Origin: Domibacillus robiginosus
Lineage (GTDB): Bacteria; Bacillota; Bacilli; Bacillales; Domibacillaceae
Reading direction: 5' to 3'
DNA: 41,513 nt
NCBI RefSeq assembly: GCF_000966195.1
Contig: NZ_LAHL01000060.1
Coordinates: 1-41,513 of the forward strand
The first letter of the stretch is position 1. Each line of letters starts with the position of its first letter. The notes under the pieces are model-generated. The model saw only the letters and a list, made by a program, of their open reading frames with translations, did no database searches and had not been told where the DNA came from. Made by a program: the position numbers and the translations under genes. Positions 19,072 through 27,411 of this stretch are shown here, piece by piece.

Positions 19072-19174
19072 AAATTACTATGGATCTTCGATGCTGTTAC
19101 CGTGCTTATCATCTCCTTTCTATATTCAACTTCTGAAATACAATTCGACCACTGATCTAAACAAATTGAAAATC
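19072..19174 (-). pseudogene. 5' relic of the second GPH transporter (duplicated leader and first codons)
   Basis: This stretch aligns along its whole length with 18571-18673, which is the leader and first codons of the intact transporter. On the minus strand it reads TVTASKIHSNFACF where the intact gene reads TVAASKIHSNLEGF, with a GGAGAT ribosome site upstream. Downstream the similarity ends. It faces away from the AraC gene at 19330, with a cre site between, so the ancestral copy was probably divergent from that regulator. Confidence 0.72.
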
Positions 19175-19226
19175 CTAAGAATAAAACATACAATAGGAAT
19201 AACAAAATCCACACATAGCGCATTTA

Positions 19227-19242
19227 ATGCAAGCGCTTTAAA
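19227..19242. promoter_or_regulatory. cre-like site (CcpA)
   Basis: ATGCAAGCGCTTTAAA has the GCGC core and flanks of the Bacillus cre consensus with a mismatch at the final CA. It lies about 90 bp before the AraC start and also upstream of the divergent transporter relic. Confidence 0.55.
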
Positions 19243-19329
19243 TACAGTATTACCGGTTTTCGAATGATTATCTATGTCAGTTTGAATAATCTTTTATGTC
19301 AGATTCAAATCTCACAGGAGGACAGTTTA

Positions 19330-20349
19330 GTGAATAGTGCAGAGTTAGATCAATATCTTCGCTCGTATAAAGATTACGAATTAGCTTATTTCAATTCCAC
19401 CAACCCGCCGCTGCTAGCTTTTCACGATGATAGAGAATTTATTATTGAGGATAATTACGAAGAAGTATCAAGACAGGTGCATCATCTTTCGGATAAATTA
19501 ATTATGAAGCCGGATCAAAATATTACATGCAACCAGCATTATCGTTTTTTGAAATTAGTTCCGCACTATCACCCTTTTATCGAAATGATTTATGTTTATT
19601 CCGGTACATGTACACAGACGATTAATGGCGAAACTATAACCATGAGTCAAGGAGCTCTATGCATTTTAGATTTGAATGTAGTACACGATATTAAAGTTGC
19701 TGGAGAAAACGACATTATCATAAACATTTTAATGAGAAAGGCTTATTTTGATAAAACTATGCTTGGGCGTTTATCCGGCAACAGCTTACTTACAAATTTC
19801 TTTATACGCGCCTTGTATCAAGAAAAGGGCTACCACGATTATATTGTTTTGCAAACGAGCAATAATCGCAAAATAGACATGTTCATGTCCGAATTGATGT
19901 GTGAGTTTTTTAATAAACAACTATGTTCCGAGGAAGCGATCAATAGCTATATGCTTCTTATTTTTACTGAGATTTTACGTGAATATGAGAAAGAACAACT
20001 AATTCAACAACCTAATAATATAAAACAGTATAACGTTGCAGACATTTTACACTTCATGGAAGAGAATTATCGGGATGTTTCTCTCGTTTCGACCGCAGAA
20101 CATTTCCATTTTCACCCTAATTATTTAAGTAAAATATTAAAGAAATATTTCGGTTTAACCTTCGCTCCTTTACTACAAGAAATTAGGTTGAAACAAGCCA
20201 GTCACTTACTTGAAATGCATGATCTGCCTGTAAACAGAATTGCAAACGAAGTAGGATTTAGCAATATTTATTTCTTTTATCGAATCTTCAAGGAAAAATA
20301 TGGTTTAACCCCCTCGGAATATCGGAAGAAATTTAAAGCTCAACTGTAG
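19330..20349 (+). CDS. AraC-family regulator with cupin sensor domain
   Basis: A regulator of 339 residues. A cupin-like sugar-binding domain spans about 60-160 (PHYHPFIEMIYVYSGTCTQT; GALCILDLNVVHDIK). A C-terminal AraC double helix-turn-helix (about 235-335) contains VSLVSTAEHFHFHPNYLSKI and VNRIANEVGFSNIYFFYRIF. The open frame begins at 19264, but GTG at 19330 is preferred because a perfect AGGAGG (19316-19321) sits eight bases before it. It was probably once divergent from the decayed transporter copy and may control the rhamnoside genes; the ligand and targets are inferred. A cre-like site lies upstream. Confidence 0.85.
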   Translation: MNSAELDQYLRSYKDYELAYFNSTNPPLLAFHDDREFIIEDNYEEVSRQVHHLSDKLIMKPDQNITCNQHYRFLKLVPHYHPFIEMIYVYSGTCTQTINGETITMSQGALCILDLNVVHDIKVAGENDIIINILMRKAYFDKTMLGRLSGNSLLTNFFIRALYQEKGYHDYIVLQTSNNRKIDMFMSELMCEFFNKQLCSEEAINSYMLLIFTEILREYEKEQLIQQPNNIKQYNVADILHFMEENYRDVSLVSTAEHFHFHPNYLSKILKKYFGLTFAPLLQEIRLKQASHLLEMHDLPVNRIANEVGFSNIYFFYRIFKEKYGLTPSEYRKKFKAQL

Positions 20350-20846
20350 AAGTTGAGAAAGTTAAATTTTTCATCACAGAGATAATGAAAAAAGGCGGTT
20401 CATGTATTTTAAAATGAAAATTTAAAGGAGAAATTATTTGTCTAGTGGCCCCATCACTCAAATGCAATTGTAGGTAAGGCACTTACATTAAAAGAAAAAA
20501 GGTTTTATTACCACTGGGAGAAAAAAATATTTGGAACATCTTGAGATAGTTGACCCTTGAAAACGGGGCATAGAAAGTATGTGGAAGAAGCGCTAAACTA
20601 CATCGTAACGTCGCTGATATCCTACCCATGTTGAAAACGATTGTTTTAGTGTGAGAAGCCAGTTATTTCTTAATAAAACTGGCTTGTCTTGCTGGTACAC
20701 ACAAACACATCCATAGACTTCGTTGGTCCAACATATAATATATGCAGCCCTGTATTATACTCCAGCAAAATAGCTTTTAGGATAAGATTAAGATATGTTT
20801 ATTTCATATAAAATGTATTATTCTATTTAAGGAATGAGGACAAACT
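20350..20846. other. Intergenic region with a 9-bp hairpin
   Basis: No supported gene. A perfect hairpin AAGCCAGTT/AACTGGCTT spans 20656-20685 but lacks a proper T run (GTCTTG follows). Short broken frames such as HRKYVEEALNYIVTSLISYP near 20568 suggest degraded coding DNA, but I could not assign a family. Confidence 0.4.
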
Positions 20847-20881
20847 AAAAAGACATCCTGTGTTGGTTCAGGATGTCTTTT
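20847..20881. terminator. Bidirectional intrinsic terminator
   Basis: AAAAGACATCCTG pairs with CAGGATGTCTTTT around a short loop. It lies ten bases beyond the stop of the minus-strand MFS gene and ends with T runs on both strands. Confidence 0.85.
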
Positions 20882-20890
20882 GTCAAACGT

Positions 20891-22096
20891 TTATCCTTTT
20901 GATGCAGCTATACGCATCCGATCTGCACGTTCTTTTTTGCCGTGCAGGAAGTAGTAGAGTACCGACACTGTAAGACCGATGATTCCCAAAATCGCATACA
21001 GGGCCTGATAGCCGGTTGTTGGTATAACCAATCCAAGGAGTGAAGGTCCAAATCCAGAGCCGATTTCAAAAAATATAAAGAAAGTAGCTGTGGCAAGCCC
21101 CAAGCGGTGAGGTGCAGCCGAGTTAACCGCTATTGTCTGAGCGATTGATGAAATATTGCCAAAGCCGAGACCAATTAAAGCGCCTGCTAATAAAAGGGTT
21201 ACACTGTTGCTTGCTGAACTGAGCAGTAGCATTCCGGCTCCAAAAACGATAAAGGCCGGATACATAATAACATTCGCTCCTTTTTTGTCCATCAAGCGGC
21301 CGGTGAATGGTCGCGATATCAAGACGGAAGCTGTGTATACAACAAAGAAAAAGCTTGCTGTTTCTACCAAACCTAACTCAATAGCATATAAATTTATATA
21401 AGAAAGAATGCTGGAGAAACACAAGGTCATTGCAAGAATAATAATGGAAATGGGAAGTGCTTTTGGTTCAATGAAGCTGGAAAGCTTAAATCCTACATTT
21501 TCATGTTTTGTTTCTGTTGTTTTCATTATAGGGACATTGATGAAAAATGCTGTTGCCAAACTAATAATCCCTAGTAGAAGACAGAAAATGAAAATCATGT
21601 TAAAGGTTGTATGCTGGCTCATATAAAGGCCAATGAATGGACCAATTCCAGTAGCTAGTGCTGTACTTACAGCAAAGTAGCCAATTCCTTCACCTTTCCG
21701 TGATGCCGGTAGGGTGAAGGCTACAACCGTACCGATTACTGTGGACGCTGTACCCATTGCAATACCGTTTACTAATCGGCTCAAAATGAGAAAGGCGATC
21801 CCGTAATCTACAAAGTATAACAATATTGTTAATGTAAAAAAGATTAATCCGATAACTAATATTCGTTTTGGGTCGGTTGAATTAATGATCCGTCCGGTAA
21901 ATAAGCGGCCGATCAAAGCACCGATAATAAATATCCCTGCTGTAAGACCAGCTTGGCTAGTAGAGGCACTGAATTCATTTATAGCAAACACAGCAATTGT
22001 TGCATTTAATAAAAAGAATATTAACGTTAAGAAAAAATTGACTAAGGAAAGAATGATAAAATCTTTCGTCCACAATTTAGGTTTTGTTTGATTCAT
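20891..22096 (-). CDS. Major facilitator superfamily transporter (drug/sugar efflux type)
   Basis: A 401-residue membrane protein with twelve predicted membrane helices. The loop between helices 2 and 3 reads GALIGRLFTGRIINSTDPKR and a repeat of the motif appears in the second half as ISRPFTGRLMDKKGA, both typical MFS signatures. It resembles uncharacterised Bacillus MFS_1 proteins. AAGGAGAA lies six bases before the ATG. A 46-codon frame ends three bases before the start, suggesting coupling. The substrate is not evident. A bidirectional terminator follows. Confidence 0.88.
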   Translation of the reverse strand: MNQTKPKLWTKDFIILSLVNFFLTLIFFLLNATIAVFAINEFSASTSQAGLTAGIFIIGALIGRLFTGRIINSTDPKRILVIGLIFFTLTILLYFVDYGIAFLILSRLVNGIAMGTASTVIGTVVAFTLPASRKGEGIGYFAVSTALATGIGPFIGLYMSQHTTFNMIFIFCLLLGIISLATAFFINVPIMKTTETKHENVGFKLSSFIEPKALPISIIILAMTLCFSSILSYINLYAIELGLVETASFFFVVYTASVLISRPFTGRLMDKKGANVIMYPAFIVFGAGMLLLSSASNSVTLLLAGALIGLGFGNISSIAQTIAVNSAAPHRLGLATATFFIFFEIGSGFGPSLLGLVIPTTGYQALYAILGIIGLTVSVLYYFLHGKKERADRMRIAASKG

Positions 22097-22099
22097 TGT

Positions 22100-22240
22100 T
22101 TATTCTCCTTCTCTATGGTACTTGATGTTCGCCTTAAAATGTACATAAAGTAGAGGGTGTTCAGCCCATTCTGTTGTAGCCGGCTCCTTTTCTTCTTCAG
22201 CAATCTTTGCGTGAATCGACATTTTGAAGCCGAAAAACAT
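22100..22240 (-). CDS. Small 46-residue reading frame upstream of the MFS gene
   Basis: A frame starting MFFGFKMSIHAKIAEEEKEP and ending in YHREGE stops three bases before the MFS start codon, and the MFS ribosome site lies inside its last codons. The composition is charged and soluble. It has no good ribosome site of its own and no recognised family, and it may be a truncated gene end or a coupled leader peptide. It begins just after the hairpin at 22267-22300. Confidence 0.35.
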   Translation of the reverse strand: MFFGFKMSIHAKIAEEEKEPATTEWAEHPLLYVHFKANIKYHREGE

Positions 22241-22266
22241 CAAAGTTTTTCTTTTCTAACTTTATA

Positions 22267-22300
22267 AAACCTTTTACTCCGTAACAGGAGTAAAAGGTTT
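22267..22300 (-). terminator. Perfect 14-bp-stem terminator
   Basis: AAACCTTTTACTCC and GGAGTAAAAGGTTT flank a 6-base loop. Read on the minus strand it follows the MBL-fold lipoprotein gene and the stem ends in TTT then TATAAAG. It separates that gene from the MFS gene. Confidence 0.75.
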
Positions 22301-22379
22301 AGTGGGAAAAGTTCATTATATATTGTTTATCCTTATTGAATGGCTAGCTCTTTTTTAAAAAGGAAGGCTTTAATTTAGC

Positions 22380-23255
22380 TTAAAATGAGTATGCTTCTCC
22401 ATCATCTGGTACTAAAACATTAGAAGACATTTCTTTTTCTTTAATAAAGGCTTTTAATTCCTTTCTGGATAATGCCCAATGGTTGACAGCCTCCATATGA
22501 ACAACAATAATTTTTGAATCAGGGGCAGCCTGGTAAACTTTATGGATATCTTCTTTCCCCATAATTAGAGAACCGCCTTGTAAGAACTGGTTGTCCCCGC
22601 CATTCACTATAATGATTTCTGGTTTATGTGTATCGATTACTTTTTGTACTGCTTCATACCAAACCGTATCTCCAGCTACATATAAAGTTTTCTCATCAGG
22701 GTGCTTGAAAACAAAGCCCATGACTGAACCAGCAGCTACGGCCATCTCTCCTCTTCCATGCTGAGCTTCTGTTTTAATCAATTGGACATCTTCAAAAACT
22801 GTATCTTCTTGTAAAACTTCAACATCTTGGAAACCAGATTTTTTTACTTCTTTAGCATCTGCTTCACTTTGCACAAATATTTTTATGTCCTTTGGCAATA
22901 CTGTTTTGGCCGCATCATCAAAGTGGTCATAATGCAAATGTGTTAAAAGGATAGCATCTACATCTTTAATAATGCTATCAATGGATGTTGGCAAGTCAAC
23001 TAAAGGGTTTGGATCGTTTCTTAATGCATTTGGGAAAGGTTCATAAGTCCCCTTTGCTGCTAACATTGGGTCAATTAAAAACTTTTTCCCTGCATATTCG
23101 ACAACTTCTGTAGCATTTCGAATATGGTGTATAGTGATTTGTTCTTCTTTATTAGCACTATTTTTCTCCTCGCCAGACTCTTTAGGATTGCCGCACCCAG
23201 CCAATGCTACGGCCATTAATAATAATGCTGCCAGCATTAATTTTAAACTCTTCAT
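22380..23255 (-). CDS. Metallo-beta-lactamase-fold lipoprotein (UlaG-like)
   Basis: A 291-residue exported protein. The signal peptide MKSLKLMLAALLLMAVALAG ends at a lipobox cysteine (C21), followed by a Lys/Glu-rich spacer. The mature domain carries the HxHxDH zinc motif in LLTHLHYDHFDDA, plus AGDTVW and a late HMEAVNHWA, as in UlaG-like MBL-fold hydrolases. The frame is open further upstream to 23321, but ATG at 23255 has a strong AAAGGAG and gives the proper signal peptide. It is most likely anchored outside the membrane. The substrate is unknown. Upstream are a GTATAG-T-CTATAC palindrome (23283-23295) and a longer interrupted inverted repeat. Confidence 0.85.
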   Translation of the reverse strand: MKSLKLMLAALLLMAVALAGCGNPKESGEEKNSANKEEQITIHHIRNATEVVEYAGKKFLIDPMLAAKGTYEPFPNALRNDPNPLVDLPTSIDSIIKDVDAILLTHLHYDHFDDAAKTVLPKDIKIFVQSEADAKEVKKSGFQDVEVLQEDTVFEDVQLIKTEAQHGRGEMAVAAGSVMGFVFKHPDEKTLYVAGDTVWYEAVQKVIDTHKPEIIIVNGGDNQFLQGGSLIMGKEDIHKVYQAAPDSKIIVVHMEAVNHWALSRKELKAFIKEKEMSSNVLVPDDGEAYSF

Positions 23256-23322
23256 GTTTGTAACTCCTTTTCTTTGGTGTACGTATAGTCTATACCATTG
23301 TTGTTTATCGAATACATACATT

Positions 23323-23361
23323 AAATCAAGTCTTTTAGCAGTTTGACTTGATTAATGAAAG
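23323..23361 (-). promoter_or_regulatory. Interrupted inverted repeat shared with 41470-41508
   Basis: AATCAAGTC (23324-23332) and GACTTGATT (23345-23353) form a 9-bp inverted repeat about 70 bp upstream of the lipoprotein gene. The 39-bp segment matches 41470-41508, in opposite orientation, at 35 of 39 positions, with the arms conserved and most differences in the spacer. Shared regulation by a dimeric repressor is inferred. Confidence 0.6.
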
Positions 23362-23764
23362 GAGTTAAATAATACGAATATATTTTCGAATTGAACTTCC
23401 AACAGCAGTTGTATCACAACATGGGAATCAAGTGGAAAATCCATTTATCACAGTAAGCTGCTTTAGCAGGAGGGGTTAACACAGAGGAAAGGGACATTGT
23501 TGAGGGATATAACTATTAAATTTAATCAAGTGAAAATTGTAGTGGAATATGCTGAGCAACTCATAAATAAACAGCTTCCTCACAATGTCCTTCATCACCT
23601 TTTCAAAGGAATAGCAGCTAATGAAGGGGCTATATGAATGATCCTATTTGAATTAGTAATCCTAAATATAAGTGAAATTTAAACGGCAATAAAAATCCTG
23701 AAATTTCTCCCCCTTTTTCCGAAGATTATCCCCTTATGCAATAAATTCATTTTGATTAGTATTT
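23362..23764. other. Intergenic region with a weak 45-codon frame
   Basis: No confident gene. A frame from TTG at 23500 to a stop at 23637 would encode 45 residues starting MRDITIKFNQVKIVVEYAEQ. A GAGGAAAGG lies upstream, but no family is recognised. It could be degraded coding DNA. Confidence 0.3.
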
Positions 23765-23780
23765 ATGAAAGCGCTTTAAT
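23765..23780. promoter_or_regulatory. cre site (CcpA)
   Basis: ATGAAAGCGCTTTAAT fits the Bacillus cre consensus apart from the C of the terminal CA. It lies 155 bp before the secreted rhamnosidase start, consistent with carbon catabolite repression of this enzyme. Confidence 0.65.
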
Positions 23781-23830
23781 GTCGAAAGGGAGTATACCAG
23801 GCAGAATGATAAAGGAGGTGAGATAGTTCA

Positions 23831-23890
23831 ATGGTAAAGTGTCGAGCATTCACTACAGCAATTTTAAAATTAAAGCAAAAGACTACGTAA
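23831..23890 (+). CDS. 19-residue leader reading frame before the secreted rhamnosidase
   Basis: MVKCRAFTTAILKLKQKTT is preceded at the right distance by AAAGGAGGTGA (23811-23821), which is as complementary to the 16S 3' end as any site in the window. The frame is too short for a known protein. It may be a translated leader or the relic of a gene start. Confidence 0.4.
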   Translation: MVKCRAFTTAILKLKQKTT

Positions 23891-23911
23891 ACAAGAGAGG
23901 TGTTTAAACTA

Positions 23912-23968
23912 ATGAAAGCAAAGGGGGATTTTACTTGGCTAGTAAACGTAAGTTCATTTACTTTTTAA
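23912..23968 (+). CDS. 18-residue frame overlapping the rhamnosidase start
   Basis: MKAKGDFTWLVNVSSFTF starts at an ATG after AAGAGAGGTG and ends inside the first codons of the rhamnosidase in another frame. The ribosome site and TTG start of the rhamnosidase lie within it, so its translation could help open that start. It may also be fortuitous. Confidence 0.3.
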   Translation: MKAKGDFTWLVNVSSFTF

Positions 23969-26900
23969 TAACAATTTTATTTATAAACATTTTACTTCCT
24001 AGCTCCTCAAGTGCAAAAGCATCCATAAAATCTTCAATAACTAATTTAACTGTAGAATACATGCAGAATCCAATAGGTATAGATTCAGAAAAGCCGCGCT
24101 TCAGTTGGAATATGCAATCAAATATTCGCGGAGCCAAACAAACGGCCTACGAAATCTTTGTCGCAGACAGTGCCAAGAGCTTAAAAACAGGCAAATATAT
24201 TTGGCGCAGTGGAAAGCAAGTATCAGAAAGTTCTGTTAGTGTAAAATATACGGGTACGGCCAATAAGCAGCTTAAGCCCAGCACCCGATACTATTGGAAA
24301 GTAAAAGTTTGGGATCAAAGTAATAAAGTTTTAGAATCAAGAGAAGCAGCTTATTTTGAAACAGGATTAATGAGTACAGATGGCAAAACAAACTGGGATG
24401 GTGCAAAGTGGATCACAGAGACACCGGACGACGCTGAACTGCCGAATGTTACATTAATGAGAACTGAAAGAAGTCTGAGTCATAAACCTGTTGAAAGTGC
24501 ACAATTATACATGACTTCGCTGGGTGTTTACAATGCTTTCATCAATGGGCAAAAGGTTAAAAAAATCCAAACAGAAGGGGAGCCTGTTGACGAGATATTT
24601 AATCCAGGCTGGACAGATTATAAGTCTTATGTAAATTATCAAGCCTATGATGTAACCCCCTATATTTCCAGTAATTCAAAAATTAGCCTAGGTGTTATGC
24701 TTGGAAAGGGCTGGTTTGCCGGGCGAGTCGGAGCAGTTGGAGAGTATTCAAAAGTAGTAGGGAAAGAATTAGCGTTACTTGCTAAATTGGTTGTAACGTA
24801 TAAAGATGGCAGCCAAACAGTTATTGTTACCGATGAAAAAAATTGGAAATCTAGTAACCGCAGTCCTGTATTAGCAAATGACTTTTATGATGGCGAGACT
24901 TATGATGCAAATATTGCCAAAGAAATAAACGGTTGGAATCGTGTTAACTATGATGACAGAAACTGGGATGACGTTTCCATTTTGAATTACAAAGGAAAAG
25001 TGAAAGCCAACAGAGGAGCAGCTGCCCGTATAGCAGAGGAATATAATTTATCTCCTATTAGCGGTTTTAAATACAGCCAAATTGAAAAATCTATAGCAGG
25101 CGGTGGGGATTCAACGTATGATTTTGGCCATGCAGTGACAAGTAACGTCAATGTAAAAAAAGATATTTCTTTAAAAGCTGGGGAAACTCTTATCCTTGAT
25201 ATGGGGCAGAATATGGCAGGGATTCCAAATATAAAAGCGGCCGGCGCTAAAGGAAGCACTATCACGATGAAATATGCTGAAATGCTAAACGACGGAAAGA
25301 AAAATCCAAATATTGAACAAGGGGGCAGCGATGGTCCAAAGGATACTCTCTATAGGAAAGCACTAACAACTGCTGCCCAAACAGATAAATATATTTTATC
25401 TGGAGACAGTGTAGAAGAATATCAGCCGTTCTTTACTTTTCATGGATATAGATATATGGAGATTACTGCAGACCAAGATATAATCATTAAATCTGTGACA
25501 GGTAAAGTGATTACGTCAGTGGGTAAGCAAACTGGTGATATTTCTACTTCTGATGCGGACGTAAACCAATTGTTTAACAATGTATTGTGGGGACAAAGAG
25601 GCAATTACCTGTCTATCCCTACTGATTCTCCTCAAAGAGCAGAGCGTGTTGGCTGGACAGGAGATGCTCAATTGTTTGCACAGACCGCTCTTTACAATTT
25701 TCAAGATGTTCCATTTTTGGAGAATTACAATGAAATTATTGATGCTCACAATCAAGAGCAGAATGGAAAGTATGGAAGCATTATGCCTGCAGGATTTGTA
25801 GGATTTTTCTCAACGACTGTTGCCTCAGGATGGAGCGATGTTGGTGTCATCATTCCTTGGGTACTATACCAGCAAACTGGGGATACAACCGTAATCGAAA
25901 AAAGCTTCCCGCAAATGGACAAGTATATGGATTATGTCGGAGCGAATGGATACGATACACAATGGTTCGGAGATTGGCTTGCGTTTCAGCCAACGTCTAC
26001 TCAGTACTTAAATACTGTTTACCATGCCTATGATGCTCAGCTCATGAGCAAAATGGCAAAAGCAATCGGAAACGAGTCGATGGTAAAAAAATACGACGCA
26101 CTTTTTGTGAGAATCAAAGCAGATTTCATAAAAAAATACCTTGATAAAGATGCAAACCTTTTAACAGCTACTGCTGACAATTTTGAAAAATCAAGACATG
26201 GATATCAAGGAGCGGATAACGCTCAAACGGGACTATTATGGGCATTAAAGCTTGGCTTATATGAAACAGAAAAGCAAAAAGAAACAATGATTAATAATCT
26301 TACTGCGAACATTAAAAATGAAAATCATTTGATTCGTAAAGACCAGCCGGAAAATACTTTAGCTGTTGGCTTTTTGGGTGTTAATGTTATACTGCCTGTT
26401 TTATCAGATGTAGGGGCTGATAAATTAGCGTATACATTGTTGTTGCAGGATGACATGCCATCTTGGTTGTACAGCGTAAAAAATGGTGCCACAACAATTT
26501 GGGAAAGATGGAACTCCTACTCTATCCAAGACAGCTTTGGGGATGCTTCTATGAATTCTTTCAACCATTACTCATATGGCGCAGTCGCGGAATGGATGTA
26601 TAAATACATGGCCGGCATCTCAAATGATCCAAACTTACCGGGATTCCAGCATTTTGTATTGCAGCCAACAATAGATGCGGATAAACGTATAACATGGGTA
26701 GATGGATCGTATGATTCAGTATACGGAACGATTAAAAGTAAATGGAGAATGGATAAAAAAGAGTTTATTTATCAAGCGACAGTGCCGGCGAATACAACAG
26801 CTACTGTTTATATTCCAACTTCTGACGTCGATACAGTAACGGAAGGTGGAAACCCTATAACAAAGGTTAAGGGAGTAAAGTTCATAAAACATGAAGATGG

Positions 26901-26973
26901 AAAGGCGGTTTATGAGGTTCAGTCTGGTACTTACGATTTCAAATCTTCTATTAAACAGCCTGCCTCAAAGTAA
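23935..26973 (+). CDS. GH78 alpha-L-rhamnosidase, secreted
   Basis: A 1012-residue extracellular enzyme. The first 28 residues form a Sec signal peptide (MASKRKFIYFLITILFINIL, then a Ser/Ala-rich cleavage region). The mature protein has the GH78 layout: N-terminal beta domains (LTVEYMQNPIGIDSEKPRFS), an (alpha/alpha)6 barrel with acid motif DSPQRAERVGWTGDAQ at about 564-579, base motif GATTIWERWNS at about 851-861, and a C-terminal beta domain. There is no sortase motif or cell-wall repeat. The start is TTG with AAAGGGGG seven bases upstream. A cre site and two tiny frames precede it, and a strong terminator follows. It would release rhamnose from plant glycans outside the cell, upstream of the cytoplasmic GH78 enzyme. 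Confidence 0.93.
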   Translation: MASKRKFIYFLITILFINILLPSSSSAKASIKSSITNLTVEYMQNPIGIDSEKPRFSWNMQSNIRGAKQTAYEIFVADSAKSLKTGKYIWRSGKQVSESSVSVKYTGTANKQLKPSTRYYWKVKVWDQSNKVLESREAAYFETGLMSTDGKTNWDGAKWITETPDDAELPNVTLMRTERSLSHKPVESAQLYMTSLGVYNAFINGQKVKKIQTEGEPVDEIFNPGWTDYKSYVNYQAYDVTPYISSNSKISLGVMLGKGWFAGRVGAVGEYSKVVGKELALLAKLVVTYKDGSQTVIVTDEKNWKSSNRSPVLANDFYDGETYDANIAKEINGWNRVNYDDRNWDDVSILNYKGKVKANRGAAARIAEEYNLSPISGFKYSQIEKSIAGGGDSTYDFGHAVTSNVNVKKDISLKAGETLILDMGQNMAGIPNIKAAGAKGSTITMKYAEMLNDGKKNPNIEQGGSDGPKDTLYRKALTTAAQTDKYILSGDSVEEYQPFFTFHGYRYMEITADQDIIIKSVTGKVITSVGKQTGDISTSDADVNQLFNNVLWGQRGNYLSIPTDSPQRAERVGWTGDAQLFAQTALYNFQDVPFLENYNEIIDAHNQEQNGKYGSIMPAGFVGFFSTTVASGWSDVGVIIPWVLYQQTGDTTVIEKSFPQMDKYMDYVGANGYDTQWFGDWLAFQPTSTQYLNTVYHAYDAQLMSKMAKAIGNESMVKKYDALFVRIKADFIKKYLDKDANLLTATADNFEKSRHGYQGADNAQTGLLWALKLGLYETEKQKETMINNLTANIKNENHLIRKDQPENTLAVGFLGVNVILPVLSDVGADKLAYTLLLQDDMPSWLYSVKNGATTIWERWNSYSIQDSFGDASMNSFNHYSYGAVAEWMYKYMAGISNDPNLPGFQHFVLQPTIDADKRITWVDGSYDSVYGTIKSKWRMDKKEFIYQATVPANTTATVYIPTSDVDTVTEGGNPITKVKGVKFIKHEDGKAVYEVQSGTYDFKSSIKQPASK

Positions 26974-27038
26974 GAGAATAGCGGGGTTTCTAGAATCCTG
27001 ACACATGTTATTACTATATTAAATATCAAATAGTAACT

Positions 27039-27096
27039 AGCCTAGCTAATACTAATTTGTATACCAGGGTATTAGCTAGGCTGTTATTCGTTTTTT
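27039..27096 (+). terminator. Long-stem terminator after the secreted rhamnosidase
   Basis: AGCCTAGCTAATAC (27039-27052) pairs perfectly with GTATTAGCTAGGCT (27069-27082), followed by GTTATTCGTTTTTT. Confidence 0.85.
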
Positions 27097-27411
27097 GTTC
27101 ATTATGGTTTGTTGCTGTTCTTTATTGTAAGCTATTTATACATTGTTTCTCTGTTGACCCTAAATAGCAATAAACTGTTGTATGAGACAAGCTCCTCCTT
27201 CTGCCACATCTTTAATCGATATTACAATTTTAATCCGCGATTTCACCATTTCAATATCCTTCATCCTGATTTTCTTCGGACGACCATTGAAATAGCTCCA
27301 TGCTTTTGCATCAATACAAGTCCGTCTTGCGACCGATCCCTTTTGAACAAAAAATTAGCGCCGCATTCCCCTTCAATATCTCCGATTTAGTGGGGGTTAG
27401 GTGCTAAGGTC
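27097..27411. other. Region before the NhaC-type gene, no supported gene
   Basis: A 93-codon frame on the plus strand is open here but has no ribosome site and no protein-like features. In the minus strand the segment FNGRPKKIRMKDIEMVKSRI slightly resembles the C-terminal helix-turn-helix of resolvases, which would fit a decayed insertion, but the match is weak. Confidence 0.3.

Noticed and set aside
18966-19223. Minus-strand frame of about 100 codons including the transporter-like N-terminus
   Set aside because: Only the TVTASKIHSNF segment and its leader match the transporter. The rest does not look like membrane helices of that family, so it is treated as a relic and not as a gene.
27109-27390. 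93-codon open frame on the plus strand
   Set aside because: It has no ribosome binding site, no protein-like motif and an odd composition. It is more likely chance openness in degraded DNA, so it was kept only as part of an intergenic note.
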